From NCBI GenBank assembly GCA_025093985.1, contig JACAAK010000004.1:1860001-1924000 (forward strand): 64,000 nt of DNA, in the 5' to 3' direction. This DNA is from Calvatia gigantea (lineage: Eukaryota; Basidiomycota; Agaricomycetes; Agaricales; Lycoperdaceae). The notes under the pieces are model-generated. The model saw nothing but the letters and a program-made list of their open reading frames with translations. It did not search any database and was not told where the DNA came from. This document shows, in pieces, positions 12,002 to 22,700 of this stretch. The position numbers were made by a program, and so were the translations under genes. How positions within the stretch are numbered: position 1 is the first letter of the stretch; each line of letters begins with the position of its first letter.

Positions 12002-12463
12002 TCAGTGGTGTTGCTTCGCGCTCAATACTCTCCCAAAGCGCGCCCATGGCAATTTCGCACGATTCGCGTTGGCCGGGTTGAAGGTGCGCGGCGCTTGGCG
12101 AGAATGTGAAGAGCTGCGCCGTCTTCTATTGCTTGTTTGTATCTAGAAAGAAGAAACGCCCATGTAAGTTGCCTTATCAGACAGTGTGAGCAAGATAAGC
12201 TTACCTTATGGCGGAGTAAAATGAGTTTCGCCATATTGGCTGGTGGTCCTGTCTCCCGGAACGGGTTCCCTAGAGCTGTGATAAGCAAGGGGGGGGGGGG
12301 ACTACGAAGACGTGTTGAGCGTACGGGAGGCGACCAGGGTCAAACCGGCTTCGTGAGCATCAAGGGAATCGTCAATGGACATGATATGGAGCCAAAGGGC
12401 AGGCATGAGGAAATAGACGACGAAGAGGGCGGCGAAGGAGCTTATAACCATGAGGGCGAACAT
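12002..12463 (-). CDS. Small single-pass membrane protein of unknown function, 116 aa
   Basis: Three exons (12463-12325, 12275-12205, 12142-12002) close to 117 codons. The start codon sits in a strong context (CCACCATGT). Residues 1-25 form one hydrophobic helix with almost no hydrophilic N-terminus, followed by an acidic loop, a conserved-looking LGNPFRETGPPANMAKLI segment, and a basic C-terminal tail ending in RTFNPANANRAKLPWARFG. The first intron is only 49 nt, and its polypyrimidine tract contains a run of 12 C (G on the plus strand), so its exact borders are uncertain. I do not recognise the family. It is divergent from TAZ1, with 332 bp between the start codons. A signal-anchor protein of ER, Golgi or mitochondrial membrane is likely from the sequence alone. 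Confidence 0.5.
12289..12300 (+). repeat. G12 homopolymer inside an intron
   Basis: Twelve G on the plus strand (C12 on the coding strand), inside the predicted first intron of the small membrane protein gene and serving as its pyrimidine tract. Length here is likely to vary or be misread. Confidence 0.6.
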
Positions 12464-12795
12464 GGTGGCTAGGACGGCGCTGGGGCCTCGAGGCCTCGAG
12501 GGTAGCGCGGGAGAGACAGGATTAGGTGGGGTGGGGGAGGGATGGCGGTGAAGTCGGACGGGTCAATCGCTTCACTGTGAGTACTTAGCTTTGTGCTCTT
12601 GCTTCAACGTTCAACTCCAGTCTGCCCATTTTTTTGGGGATCAATCGTCCAACTATTACGTAATGAAATGTGGGGGGCAAGCCGAGCGCCTCCGTCAGCG
12701 ATCTCACCAACCTCAGATCTCCGAGGCTGAAGCTTCTGAAGCGCTGACGCGTTGATTTCTTCCTTGGGTTCCCGACGCTGCGCCTCTGGACGCAG
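12464..12795. promoter_or_regulatory. Divergent promoter between the small membrane protein gene and TAZ1
   Basis: A 332 bp region between two divergent start codons. A minus-strand open frame runs through part of it (12585-13046) but overlaps the tafazzin coding exon antisense and has no family resemblance. No specific motif recognised. Confidence 0.5.
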
Positions 12796-14056
12796 ATGCC
12801 CCGTCTCCTCTCCTCGGCCACCGTAACTTTTATTGGACTCTCTTGCAAAGCTCTCCTCAACTCTGGCTTCTGTTCCGTCACCGTCAATGGCTTGCCTATC
12901 CTTAGAACCGCATTGGAGTCTTCATCTCGGAACCACGGCCAGGGTGTCATGACAGGTGCGCCTCGCGACCTGTATTCCATCCCCAAAATCTGTCGACTCA
13001 ACTTCCCTAGTTTCAAATCATGTATCAACGTGAGTGGTTTAATCACAGGTATAGCTATACTCCTGTGTATGATGCAACGTCTGTGCCCGTATTAGACTCG
13101 ACGACCCAATAACTTGGGGCATCCTCCCAGCTCATTACTATCCTCGTTCGCGCACTACAAGGTGGGCCCTTGGTGCTTCTGATATCATGTTCACAAATCC
13201 GTAAGTACCAACCAAAGTACCTTCAAACACGAGCAAGTTCATTCGACCATTACCAACGTTAGCTAGATTCTTTTCGACGTTCTTTCGACTTGGACAAACC
13301 CTTGAGACATTTAGAGGAAAAGGCGTCCATCAACCCGCCGTGGATTTTGCTATTGAGCAACTCAACAATGGAGGTTGGGTGGGTTATCATCCTTGCTTCT
13401 TCACACTGTGGCATCCGGAATATGACACCCTTGTATTAATATGCTAAAATTAGGTCCATTTATACGGCGAAGGCAAAGTTAACCAGCCTAATACATACTC
13501 ACAAGACGTTGGTGGTTGTGCACGCCTTCCACGATTCAAATGGGGAGTGTATGTAGTTACTCCACACTTACATCTTTACCCCGGTTCGCTCACAGCACGT
13601 TCCGCGTCAGTGGAAGAATGGTAATGGAGTGCAAAACGCCACCTCTAATCATCCCAATGTGGCTTACAGGTTTCGACCAGCTCATGCCAGAGGGCAGAGC
13701 ATCTCCCTACAAATACTTCCCCCGCTTTGGTGCAGAGCTAAGCGTCACCTTCGGCAACCCCATACCCCCAGACGCCATTCGACAAGGTCTAGAGGAAACC
13801 TCCTTCAACAGCAGACTCGGGCGTAGATTCCAGATTTGTTAAAAGGGGTGAGGAACCGAAAGGTTGGTTGGGCGAGGAGATACAGCGGGATTTGGTACGA
13901 AGACGCCACCAGGGAGACCTCGTTAGTACGATGAGGACAGCCGAGGAGTTGAGCAAGGTTCGGGCATGCGTAACAAGTATTGTACATGATGCTGTCGAGA
14001 GCCTCGGGTATTCCGTGTCGGGTAAACTCTTAGAAACTCCTAAGCGTAATAAATAA
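12796..14056 (+). CDS. TAZ1: Tafazzin, monolysocardiolipin acyltransferase, about 303 aa
   Basis: Exons 12796-12955, 13011-13029 (19 nt), 13096-13200, 13267-13378, 13454-13548, 13611-13786 and 13812-14056. Tafazzin remodels cardiolipin in mitochondria by transferring acyl chains. FCSVTVNGLP, GILPAHYYPRSRTTRWALGA, FFSTFFRLGQTLETFRG and PMWLTGFDQLMPEGR are family hallmarks. The catalytic HX4D motif appears as NHVSTLDD, assembled from three exons. The last junction is abnormal: frame changes by one base between about 13787 and 13825. Either a 25 nt intron (13787-13811, far below normal length) is removed, or there is one extra G in the GGG at about 13821. With the frame corrected, the normal C-terminus follows (GWLGEEIQRDLV ... 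VHDAVESLGYSVSG). Identity is sure; intactness is not. Confidence 0.88.
13787..13825 (+). other. TAZ1: Frame break in TAZ1 (micro-intron or +1 base)
   Basis: The upstream frame runs into a stop at about 13840, while the conserved C-terminus lies in the next frame. Bases 13787-13811 begin with GT, end with AG and would restore frame, but 25 nt is shorter than any other intron here. One surplus G near 13821 explains it equally well. Confidence 0.6.
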
Positions 14057-14341
14057 GCTTTCGACAAGGTGCCACCGTATTCACATGAACCTGACGAGTG
14101 GAAGCGTCGGACTATAAAAAAGGCCACCTGACGGCTAGTATTCGATGACCAGGATGACACAACCCAAGAATGTAATGATATCTCGGGATCAAAACAGCGA
14201 CGATAACATAACAAGAAAGATTAGACAAGAAAGAGGAATTTTATTGCTGCTTCGTGCATCGCCCAACGTGAAGCCCGTGCGAAACATGTATCACAATATA
14301 AAACACAACACAAAGCTGTAAGAGGACGAGGGACGGAAAAT

Positions 14342-16415
14342 TTAATGACCCCCAGCGACAGTAGCAGCAGCCTCCATGCCACCATGTGCAAGAGCGTCCG
14401 CGATGGATCCCTCATGTAACATGATTTCAATCTCGGGCTGGCCTGGGTAATACCATGCACAAAGACCCTGCACATGCAACATTAACACAAACGGCTCTCC
14501 ATATTCAGACAACGATGAAACTTACAATCATGGCGTAGAATCCAACCATAGCGAAACCTTCCGCCCAGTTCGTCTTCGCGTCCGCCGTGATGTAGTTCAC
14601 GAGGAAACAGGCACCAACGAGAGCCGCAACCTCGAACAAGTCTATAGTTCAATAGTTTTAGTAACCGTGACTTATGTCATTCACAAGGTTATGATGCATA
14701 CCGAAAAGTAGACTGAAGGGCTTATGCGTCCACCAGCCCAGTAGAACAAGTGCTGGCATCCAGAACAATGAGAACTGGATACTGAGATCGATAGCGCGAG
14801 CTTTAGCGAGCGGGATAGCTTCTATGCTTTTAACCTGGAACCAGTGGTTGTAGACCGAGCGGAGGAAGTAGATGATCGCGACCGCTCCATCGGCCGCGAA
14901 GGAGACAATGGGGAGAATGACCAGACCGAAAAATCTAATCAGGAATGTGAAATGAGCCCCAATGACCTGAATTGTCGTTTGTAACGATGATACGCACACT
15001 TCATGATTACCCAACTTCTCGTTGACATTCTCAATACTTTCAACCAGCTAAGATTGGGTCCTAGTATCAGACCGGAAGAAATTTGAGTGTTTGGCTGGAC
15101 ATACGAATTCGGCGGTGACAGCCATCAGTGCGACGGCAATGACAATAACAGCTATACAAACCCATTGATTAACCTCCGGATCCTCGCGGGCGAGTCTCGC
15201 TTCGTGCTCCTTAATCGCAGCAGGTGCGTCAGCAGCAGGTTGGAGAGCGTTGCCATCACCTGGTGGGTCATGAAGGTAAATGCGAGAGCAAATGTACCTA
15301 GAGAAAACGAGCAGAAGTAAGACACTGATTGCGAAGCACATTGACAGGAAATCTCACATGACGAGAAGAATGACAGCCATGCCACGACTAAGTCGAAGGA
15401 AGCTGCCGCGCATTTCATCCGACAGAAGGGTCGAGGTCGCCTCGCCTCCGACATTTGAACCGGCGCCACGGTCAAGAGCTGCAAAGAACGCCGCTGGGAG
15501 TATCAAACTTAGTACACTGCAGGTTATCCATCAGAAACTTGGAACAAAGTGGATGATTAGCCAAGGGTATCACGCACCCCAATGTGAGGAGAGTATGGTT
15601 CAGTTCGGTGATATGTGGTGAAAGATCCTGTGACACGACCTGTGCACCTCCAGAGATAAATGCTGTTCCTGGAATGAGGAGAAGGTGGAGAAGAATGACG
15701 CCGACGATTGTTGACTGGAGCACCCGGTAGCTGCAATTGAACTCAATTCAGTCTTCGATGGACTTTCAGCGCGGGCTGCTCACTCTTTCTTTAACAATAG
15801 AATGATGGCGAGCGTAGCCTCAACGGCACTGCAATATCACTGTGAGACTTGGAAACGAATTGGAAGCCGAGTAAACGTACTTGTTGAGGGTGATGACAAT
15901 CAGATCGCCCAAGTCTTTGCCGCAGTAGTAGGCCATCTGTTCACCGCAGTAATCGAATAAACGTTCGAGAGGTACGATTGCAAGGAACGAAACTTGAGGC
16001 ATTGTTAGTTTTAACTTGAGGGGCCAAGGTGACGCTCTTACACGCAAAAACAAGATTCGTATGATCTTCTTCAACGAAGTGTAGCACCCAAGAAATCGGT
16101 AGGAACACAATGAAAAGGTTCAAGACTGGTTCATTCTCAGTAACATACCAACACACCCCTCGGAGAAAGATACATACACGACGAGGTCGCAATATTCTTA
16201 AAACTTTCGACCACTCCAATCTTCCTCTTCCCCTTCCTCATGAACCTGTCCCTGAAACGCGCCAATCCTACGCGATCTGGCATTCCTGGTATATGGTGCT
16301 GGGGCTTTTCGCCATACCCGTTTGTATGGTGGGAGCCACCTTGTTCAAGGTCGGAGCTGTGGGTACGTGTCCGTTGCCTGGGAACGCCATTTATCTTTGG
16401 GTCGCCTTGCGACAT
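14342..16415 (-). CDS. CAX-type calcium/proton exchanger, vacuolar, 502 aa
   Basis: Eleven exons close exactly to 503 codons: 16415-16178, 16125-16042, 15992-15881, 15828-15784, 15730-15578, 15516-15358, 15297-15105, 15047-14998, 14934-14702, 14641-14526, 14467-14342. It belongs to the calcium/cation antiporter (CaCA) superfamily, which uses the proton gradient to load calcium into the vacuole. About ten hydrophobic helices are visible. The first repeat carries NNAVEATLAIILL and YRVLQSTIVG; the second carries LVESIENV, VSFAADGAVAIIYFLR and LAKARAIDLSIQFSLFWMPA. The second repeat has ADGAVA where classical CAX proteins have a GNAAEH-like motif, so this is the divergent fungal branch. The N-terminus is hydrophilic, as expected for the cytosolic regulatory tail. 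A HHHH-free, His-poor tail ends the protein. Confidence 0.85.
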
Positions 16416-16956
16416 TCTTCCGGGAAGGTGGCAGAAGATAAGGTATAAGGAAGGTAAAGAGAGTTGAGCTTTAAAAACCAAACAAGGGCCAGCCTCGTGG
16501 GGTTCTTATGTTTGCAGGGTTGAGGTCTTTTACGGAAATTGTGGTTAGTGGTTTTGATCAAGCCAACCGTCAAGCGTCAAGGGTAAATATAGCATTGATG
16601 CAATAGGTTGGTTGCATGAGGCGCACGCAATAGTTGGTTCCCTACCCACGTAGAGGGGCGACGGCTCTAATGAATGAATGAGATGTAAATAGCTTGCGAG
16701 GTCATGGCATCTTCCATTAACACTATCCTGGCGTTTGGAGCATGCCGAGGCATCTCGATGAAGGGTGTTCACGTTTGCAGTCTCATCAGGGCATTGATAA
16801 CAAGACCAATGCCGAGGTGAGAATATTATATGTAGGAAGTCACAGTCTGTAACGGTATTTGAGGTTCGAGGTAGGATATCCACCGGGCCCCAAATGCCCG
16901 AGGATGATCAAAAACTGTGACTAAGCTTGAAAGCTAGCATTGAGGTATACTTACCC

Positions 16957-16974
16957 AACAACAACAACAACAAC
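16957..16974 (+). repeat. (AAC)6 microsatellite
   Basis: Six AAC units in the intergenic region upstream of the calcium/proton exchanger gene. Confidence 0.7.
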
Positions 16975-17065
16975 GATTATTTATGGACGGACCACGTACG
17001 ACAAGTCAGCGAGAATGTGATGAGAACCACCACGGAGAGAGATAACAAAAGATCACGAGCAGCCT

Positions 17066-17083
17066 GACAGACAGACAGACAGA
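17066..17083 (+). repeat. (GACA)n microsatellite
   Basis: About four and a half GACA units in the same intergenic region as the AAC repeat. Confidence 0.7.
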
Positions 17084-17600
17084 TTGGGACGACAAGGCTT
17101 CACTTATTTGGGGACCTGCTTGAGGCCTGCCCAGCCACGAGAATTTTGATCCGGCGTTTTCTCGTCACCGGACAGACCTTCGCGTAGGGGGGATAAGGAA
17201 GTACAAGCCAATGCGAACGCACAATTAGGGATTATTTCCAAGTTGGGTGCTCGCGAATATTGATCTTCGCCGATGTAGCACAGCAGCGCTATTAGTGATC
17301 TACATAAACTTCCGAAACCCCGTCGAGAGAAGAGGGCGGTCTCAGGGGACTGTCGGGCATGGCTGGGGTAACCTGTGTATTTGGGTTTGCGGCCTCCTTA
17401 AAACCTTTCCACCCTGGATCTGGAAACACGAAAACCCAGACGTAAGGTCCAATGGGGATTTCGGGAACAATTGCCTCAGACGCGAATCACAGATAAAAAA
17501 GACAAGTGTTTGAGGGATACTACTAGGACAGCCCTAGTAGTCATTCTCTCCACAGTACCAGCACATTCCATGACAGGAGGCAACTGGTCCCCGTCTATGG

Positions 17601-19118
17601 TTAGAGTAAAAATTCCAGTAACGTGGTGTTGGGAGTCCTGTGTCGGGGAACGGATACAAGGAAAGCTTGCCATGCTGCGTGCAGGAGGAGGACAAAAGCC
17701 TGTCCTTCGGGTGTGTGTTCCCCCTCTCCGAGCTGTTCATTGAATGTATACGGGTTCGTCGCGTTTCTGAGCCAGCCTTGTGCATCCACATTCTCCTGGA
17801 TCAGTCTGAGGGCTCGACTGGCGGCTGGAACAAGTGTCGTAGTGTTATGAATGGCTGCCATGCGATAGCTCACGGAAGCCATCAGCGCCGTTGATGCAGT
17901 GTCTATATAGGAAGTTGGGTCATCAATAACGTTCCTCAAGCCACCATCTGTGGTCTATAAACGCACAATTAGGAACGAAGGAACGAAGGAATAGTTTGGG
18001 ACAAGAAGCGCACCTGGTGTGCCCATGAAGTCTCGAGGATTTCGTTAATCCAGGAGGTCAGATTTGCTTGTTGGGGTTGAAATTGTCTCGCTTGGGAGGA
18101 GTGGTTGAGAGTTTGATGAACTCGTAACATCCCGGCGGTCGCCCAGGCATTCCCTCACAAGGTGTCAGTTCCTTGATACGATAATCAACTCCGCGGTGTT
18201 AAATAATCATACCAGTTGCCCAATGAGTATCATCCTGCCACGACCCCAGAACAACATGTTTCCACAGACCAGAGTCGTCCAACAGCGCATCGCGGTAGAG
18301 TCGGCACTGGTCATAGGCGGTCTGCATCAAGAGTCGGCCCTTCTCGCCTCCTTGCAAGGCACCATAATACGCAATGAAAGGTGGCACCATGTAGACAAAG
18401 TCCGCCCTGTCATCGTACTGAGCATAAAGCCAAATCCGTAAACAGCTATTCGTGTACCAAAGTTGAGTTTCCTCGGCCCTATGGGATATAGCCCCGCTCT
18501 CCGATCTGGGTGCAACTTCTAGAAGATATGTTAGCTGGTCAGTGGCCGCGTGGGAATACATTTCGTCTGTAAGGTCAGGCCGAGTCCAGTTCGCTAATAG
18601 CACCGCTACTCCGATGCCTGTCAAAAATTTGTCAATACCCGGCCAACCCAACCCGTGTCGGGAAATATGCGCACTTGCGGGATCTGCAGCCGAACCCTGA
18701 TCTGCAACGAGAGACAAGGAATCCACAGGTCTTGCCACTACAGTTCTGGGGATGGTGTACATGAGTACACGAAAAAAAAACCACATATGTGGAAAGCTCA
18801 CTGGTTCGCGATGGAAAGAACGTCGGTAGCATTCACCGTCCTGCTGAGATGGGCAGGAGGAGGGAATGCGGTTTTATTAAAGACGGATAGAGCTGGCCAC
18901 GACAATTCAGTCAAAGCCTCTGCAGCGGTACCCAACTCCCAGCTGTGACTTGTGAGGGGGGGGTTTGGCATAGTAAGGCGGTCGGCCTACCTCTTGTTTG
19001 CACTCTGGATGAGATTCTCTCTCACGCGAGCGATGGCCTTGTCGGAAAAGCCTGGCTGGGCATTGACTGAAGAGATCAGACTAGCAGCAGCAACGACAGT
19101 GGGGATCCATGGGGCCAT
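17601..19118 (-). CDS. Secreted six-hairpin glycosidase, GH105/GH88-like, 397 aa
   Basis: Seven exons (19118-18991, 18948-18802, 18745-18675, 18617-18458, 18406-18213, 18153-18014, 17954-17601) close to 398 codons. Residues 1-21 form a signal peptide with a likely cut after SSVNA. The body reads as an (alpha/alpha)6 barrel: DSLSLVADQGSAADPAS, GVAVLLANWTRPDL, AISHRAEETQLW, DFVYMVPPFIAYYGAL, LGSWQDDTHWATGNAWATAG and GGLRNVIDDPTSYIDTAS. These resemble unsaturated rhamnogalacturonyl/glucuronyl hydrolases (GH105/GH88), which finish the breakdown of pectic fragments left by lyases; the exact substrate is inferred. Several NxT sequons fit secretion. The last exon is read through to the stop at 17601; a further intron near the end is possible but does not give a better C-terminus. 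Confidence 0.75.
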
Positions 19119-19757
19119 AGTAGATTCTCAGAAATTCTTCCCGCCAGTGTCAGTAGTTTTATATCACATCCCATGATGATGGTGGCATTTGTTTTTGATG
19201 TCTTGGCCTTTCCGCTTCCGCTCAAGCCGTGAAACTGTTATGGTAAGAAGGGCCTCCGTATGTCGTCGACAAACGTTTCTATCATCAGATGCAATGGAGC
19301 TAGTGTCAGATCCAGCCCACTTGGCCTTTTTTTAACACCGAAGTCACAAAGTAGTTCCGATTGGCATGATACCCGTGAGATATTTGATTCTCAATGGTCT
19401 TCGAGTCGTCCTAACCGATGTTCTGGGGGTGTGTGGAGAAGATAGTCGCCGCAGCACTCGTCATAAGTTCCGGATAAAATTCGGTGTCGAGTTGATCCAG
19501 TCCAAGAATGGGGTATATAGAATAAGTTCACGGAAGCATGGGTCCTAAAAATGTAAAGGGGAAGATACACTGGACTTTGTGAATCCGATTACGTAATATA
19601 TTTACTGCTCATGCTCCAACCAAACACTGACCAACGACAGGTCCAATTGCAGCGCAATAACATTGTCAAAGCACGTCGAGCTGTTCTGCAACAATCTTGT
19701 GACAGACAGCCAAAAACTCACCTACAACACCTCTCCTGATAGTCTCTACATCCTGTT
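19119..19757. promoter_or_regulatory. Divergent promoter between the glycosidase gene and THO2
   Basis: A 639 bp region between divergent start codons. Short open frames occur but none has a domain or useful splice context. No specific motif recognised. Confidence 0.45.
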
Positions 19758-22700
19758 ATGGATGTCATTGACACAATTCGCGCATGTGTGGCCACATGGT
19801 CGAAAGGTGGAGAGTCAGAATGGTAAGTTTTCGTTTGTGTGTGCGTGAGGCCCTAGCTCATTGCTGTCGCAGTCGAAACATAGTCGTTCAGCACTGCGAT
19901 CCTAATGGCTTGGACATTCTGACTACTGCATGTCATACGCTCCTCGTTTCCATCCTTTCCACATGGTCACCCGAACATCCGCTCTCCCAAACCCAGTTCA
20001 TCGACTTCGTCAAGTCGGTTCTCGATTCCCTCCCTTCGTCGTCCTCCCAGCAGAGTAGTTCATGTGCAGTGACGTTCGGGGATCACCTTGTTGACATGGT
20101 TTGGTCTGTGGACGCGACATTGGATGAAATGCTGTCGGACGCCAAACTCACTCTGAGTTCTGCGGATTCAGACCCAGTGGCTGTGGGCAAGGCGCAGGCC
20201 GCAAAGCAGAGCGTGGAAGATGATAAGGAGGGCTTGCAAGTTATCGTTAAGAGACTTCTTGTACGCGCCACAACCTCGCTGTTATCGCTATGGCTAACAA
20301 ATGTTTAGGAACTTGGGATTGTCACCCCGGAGTCGTGCAGAGAACGTCTAGACCTCGGGGTTTTAGCCAGTGTTGGGCTCATTGCTGATAAAACTATGAT
20401 GGAAAAAAAGGAAATTCGTATGCGGACGGGTCTCTTGTATGTGGTTGTTAGCGGGACCGCAAAAGGGATGTCTAACGCCCCGATTTAATAGCTATAAGCA
20501 GAACAAGTTCAATCTCTTACGAGAGCAGTCTGAAGGATACAGCAAACTGGTCATCGAATTGACCAGCGGCATGGGTCCTCCTCACTCACCTATGACTGCG
20601 TTGCCAACGGAAAGCTGTAAAGAAATCTACACTCGCGCCAGTCACGTTTGGGGGAAGGTCATCAGTCTTGTTGGAAAGTTCGATCTCGATCCCAATAGGG
20701 CCCTGGACCTCATTCTGGATGTGCTTTCCTCCAATCTCACTACCCACCATACATTTTTCCTCGCCTTATTGTCTTTTTCACCATGGGCAGCTTCATATCG
20801 GCGGCCTTCAGAGCGTAGCGTTGAAGAGGCTGTGATGGATGTCGATCCTTCTCCGACTCCTGCTCTCGGTTCATATAGGAGCAAGTGCCTCGACGACGTG
20901 CTAACAATCGCCGAAGAACGCTCTCTGAATGGAGGTGATCTTACGGATTCCGATAGTGCCAGGGTATTGTCTCAAGTACTGGGCTTCAAGTTCGCATATT
21001 ATCAGGTATGATGCCCGCCTTGAGCAACGTAACATTTGTCTCATGCGTACTCCCAGACTCTGGATATTGCGGATACGACACCGAAAAACCTGTATCTCAC
21101 GACGGCTATCCTTATACGTGAGAAGTTCATATCGTTGGAGGACATATATCCGCACGTATGTCGAGTTGTCATAGTCCACATACTTCTTTCTTACTTAGCC
21201 ACAGCTTGCGCCTTCCGAGGAGGACATGGAGCTGACTCGCAAAGAGTATTTTGAGAATGTCAAATCCAGGATTGCAGGAGCCAAGAACAGTTTGCTTGCT
21301 ATGGCAGCGCCTTTGGAATCTGGGTCTTCATCACAAGCGAAACCAAAGTCTGCGACACCACAAGAAAGCAAGAAGATTGAAGTAAAGAACACCAATCAAA
21401 AAATCGGGTTGCTTCATGCCTTGCTTTCTGTTGGCGCTCTTCGACCAGCTTTTGCCGTTTTAACCCAATTTCCTTGGGTTGTGGATGTCTTCCCAGAGCT
21501 TGCAGATCTTTTGCTGCGAATATTGAAGCAATCCCTTGAGCCATTTTACGATTCTATGGCCACTAAACAACGGAATCCCAACTTCCTGAAACCTCGTTGC
21601 CGTTACGGTCCATCTGGTGTCATGCAGCCAGTGACCCGCAAACCGATGCTCACACTGTGTGCACCGACTCCCCCAAGCACCAGCAGCGCAGACTTCGTGT
21701 TTTTCTTCCCCGATTGGGCGGATAAGATTCCAAAGATGTCATCATTGGACGATCTGGAGGACGTAATCGAACCAATAATGCATTTCGTCGGAGTCCACGT
21801 CTCTCGAGACCCACTATTTTTGACTAAGTTCCTTCGACTCGGACGACAACACCTGCAGCCCACTGTATGCTTTTTCGTGTTCGTATTCTGAATGGGGTTG
21901 TTAATAGTAGTGGCATCGCAGAATCCTCCTCTGGATCCTCAAACGAAGAAGCCTGTCAGCAAACCCGATCCGACCCATCCCATCCGGATGTTCTGGTTTG
22001 GGGTTCTACGCAAGTATTTGATTCCCGGCCTTTCTCTTATCCGTGGCAACGCTGTCTGCACAGTCGAAATCTGGAGTATTATTCGACATTTCCCGCTAGA
22101 GGCCCGCTGGCAACTTTATGGCGAGTGGAAGAACAAAGTGTATCAGAGTCATCCCGAACTCAGAATTCGCCATGTGCAAGCTGATAGGGAGTCAAAAGGT
22201 ATCCTTCGGCGGCTATCCCACAACACCATTGATGCGCTCTCGGGACCTGTGGCAAAACTTGCCCACTCGAATCCGTGCATTTTTTTCCAAAATGCAGTGA
22301 ACCAAATCATGTCATACGACAACCTTGCGGGAGTGGTGATACAGGCCTTGCGTTACGTCACAAATATGGGTTTCGACGTTCTCGTTTTCATCGTTTTGGA
22401 TGCTCTCGCCAACCCGACCAAGCCGCGTGTGAAGGATGATGGCGTCAATACCGCGGATTGGCTACAAAGTGTGTTTCGTTTTGGTCCTCTCAGTTCCTAT
22501 CGGTCCTTACTGCTGCTTAGGCCTTGCTTCTTTTACTGGAATGCTCTTCCGTCGCTATAGTGCCGAACTGAGCCCGGTGTTGCAATATGTTACTCATCAA
22601 TTACAAAACGGCCAGACGACAGAGATTGTTGTCCTCCGAGAGCTAATTTGGAAGATGGCAGGGCATCGAACCTTTGCCGAGTTTATCTGAGGCACAAATT

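Larger units (their letters stand above)
16416..17600. other. 1.2 kb intergenic: exchanger promoter and glycosidase 3' region
   Basis: Lies upstream of the minus-strand exchanger and downstream of the minus-strand glycosidase. It holds two microsatellites, (AAC)n at 16957-16974 and (CAGA)n at 17066-17083. A 113-codon minus frame (16545-16883) has no domain. I see no gene in it. Confidence 0.5.

Noticed and set aside
12585..13046. 153-codon minus-strand frame over the TAZ1 first exon
   Set aside because: Overlaps the clearly conserved tafazzin N-terminus antisense and has no family match.
16545..16883. Minus-strand frame between the exchanger and glycosidase genes
   Set aside because: Cys/His scatter without pattern and no splice partners.
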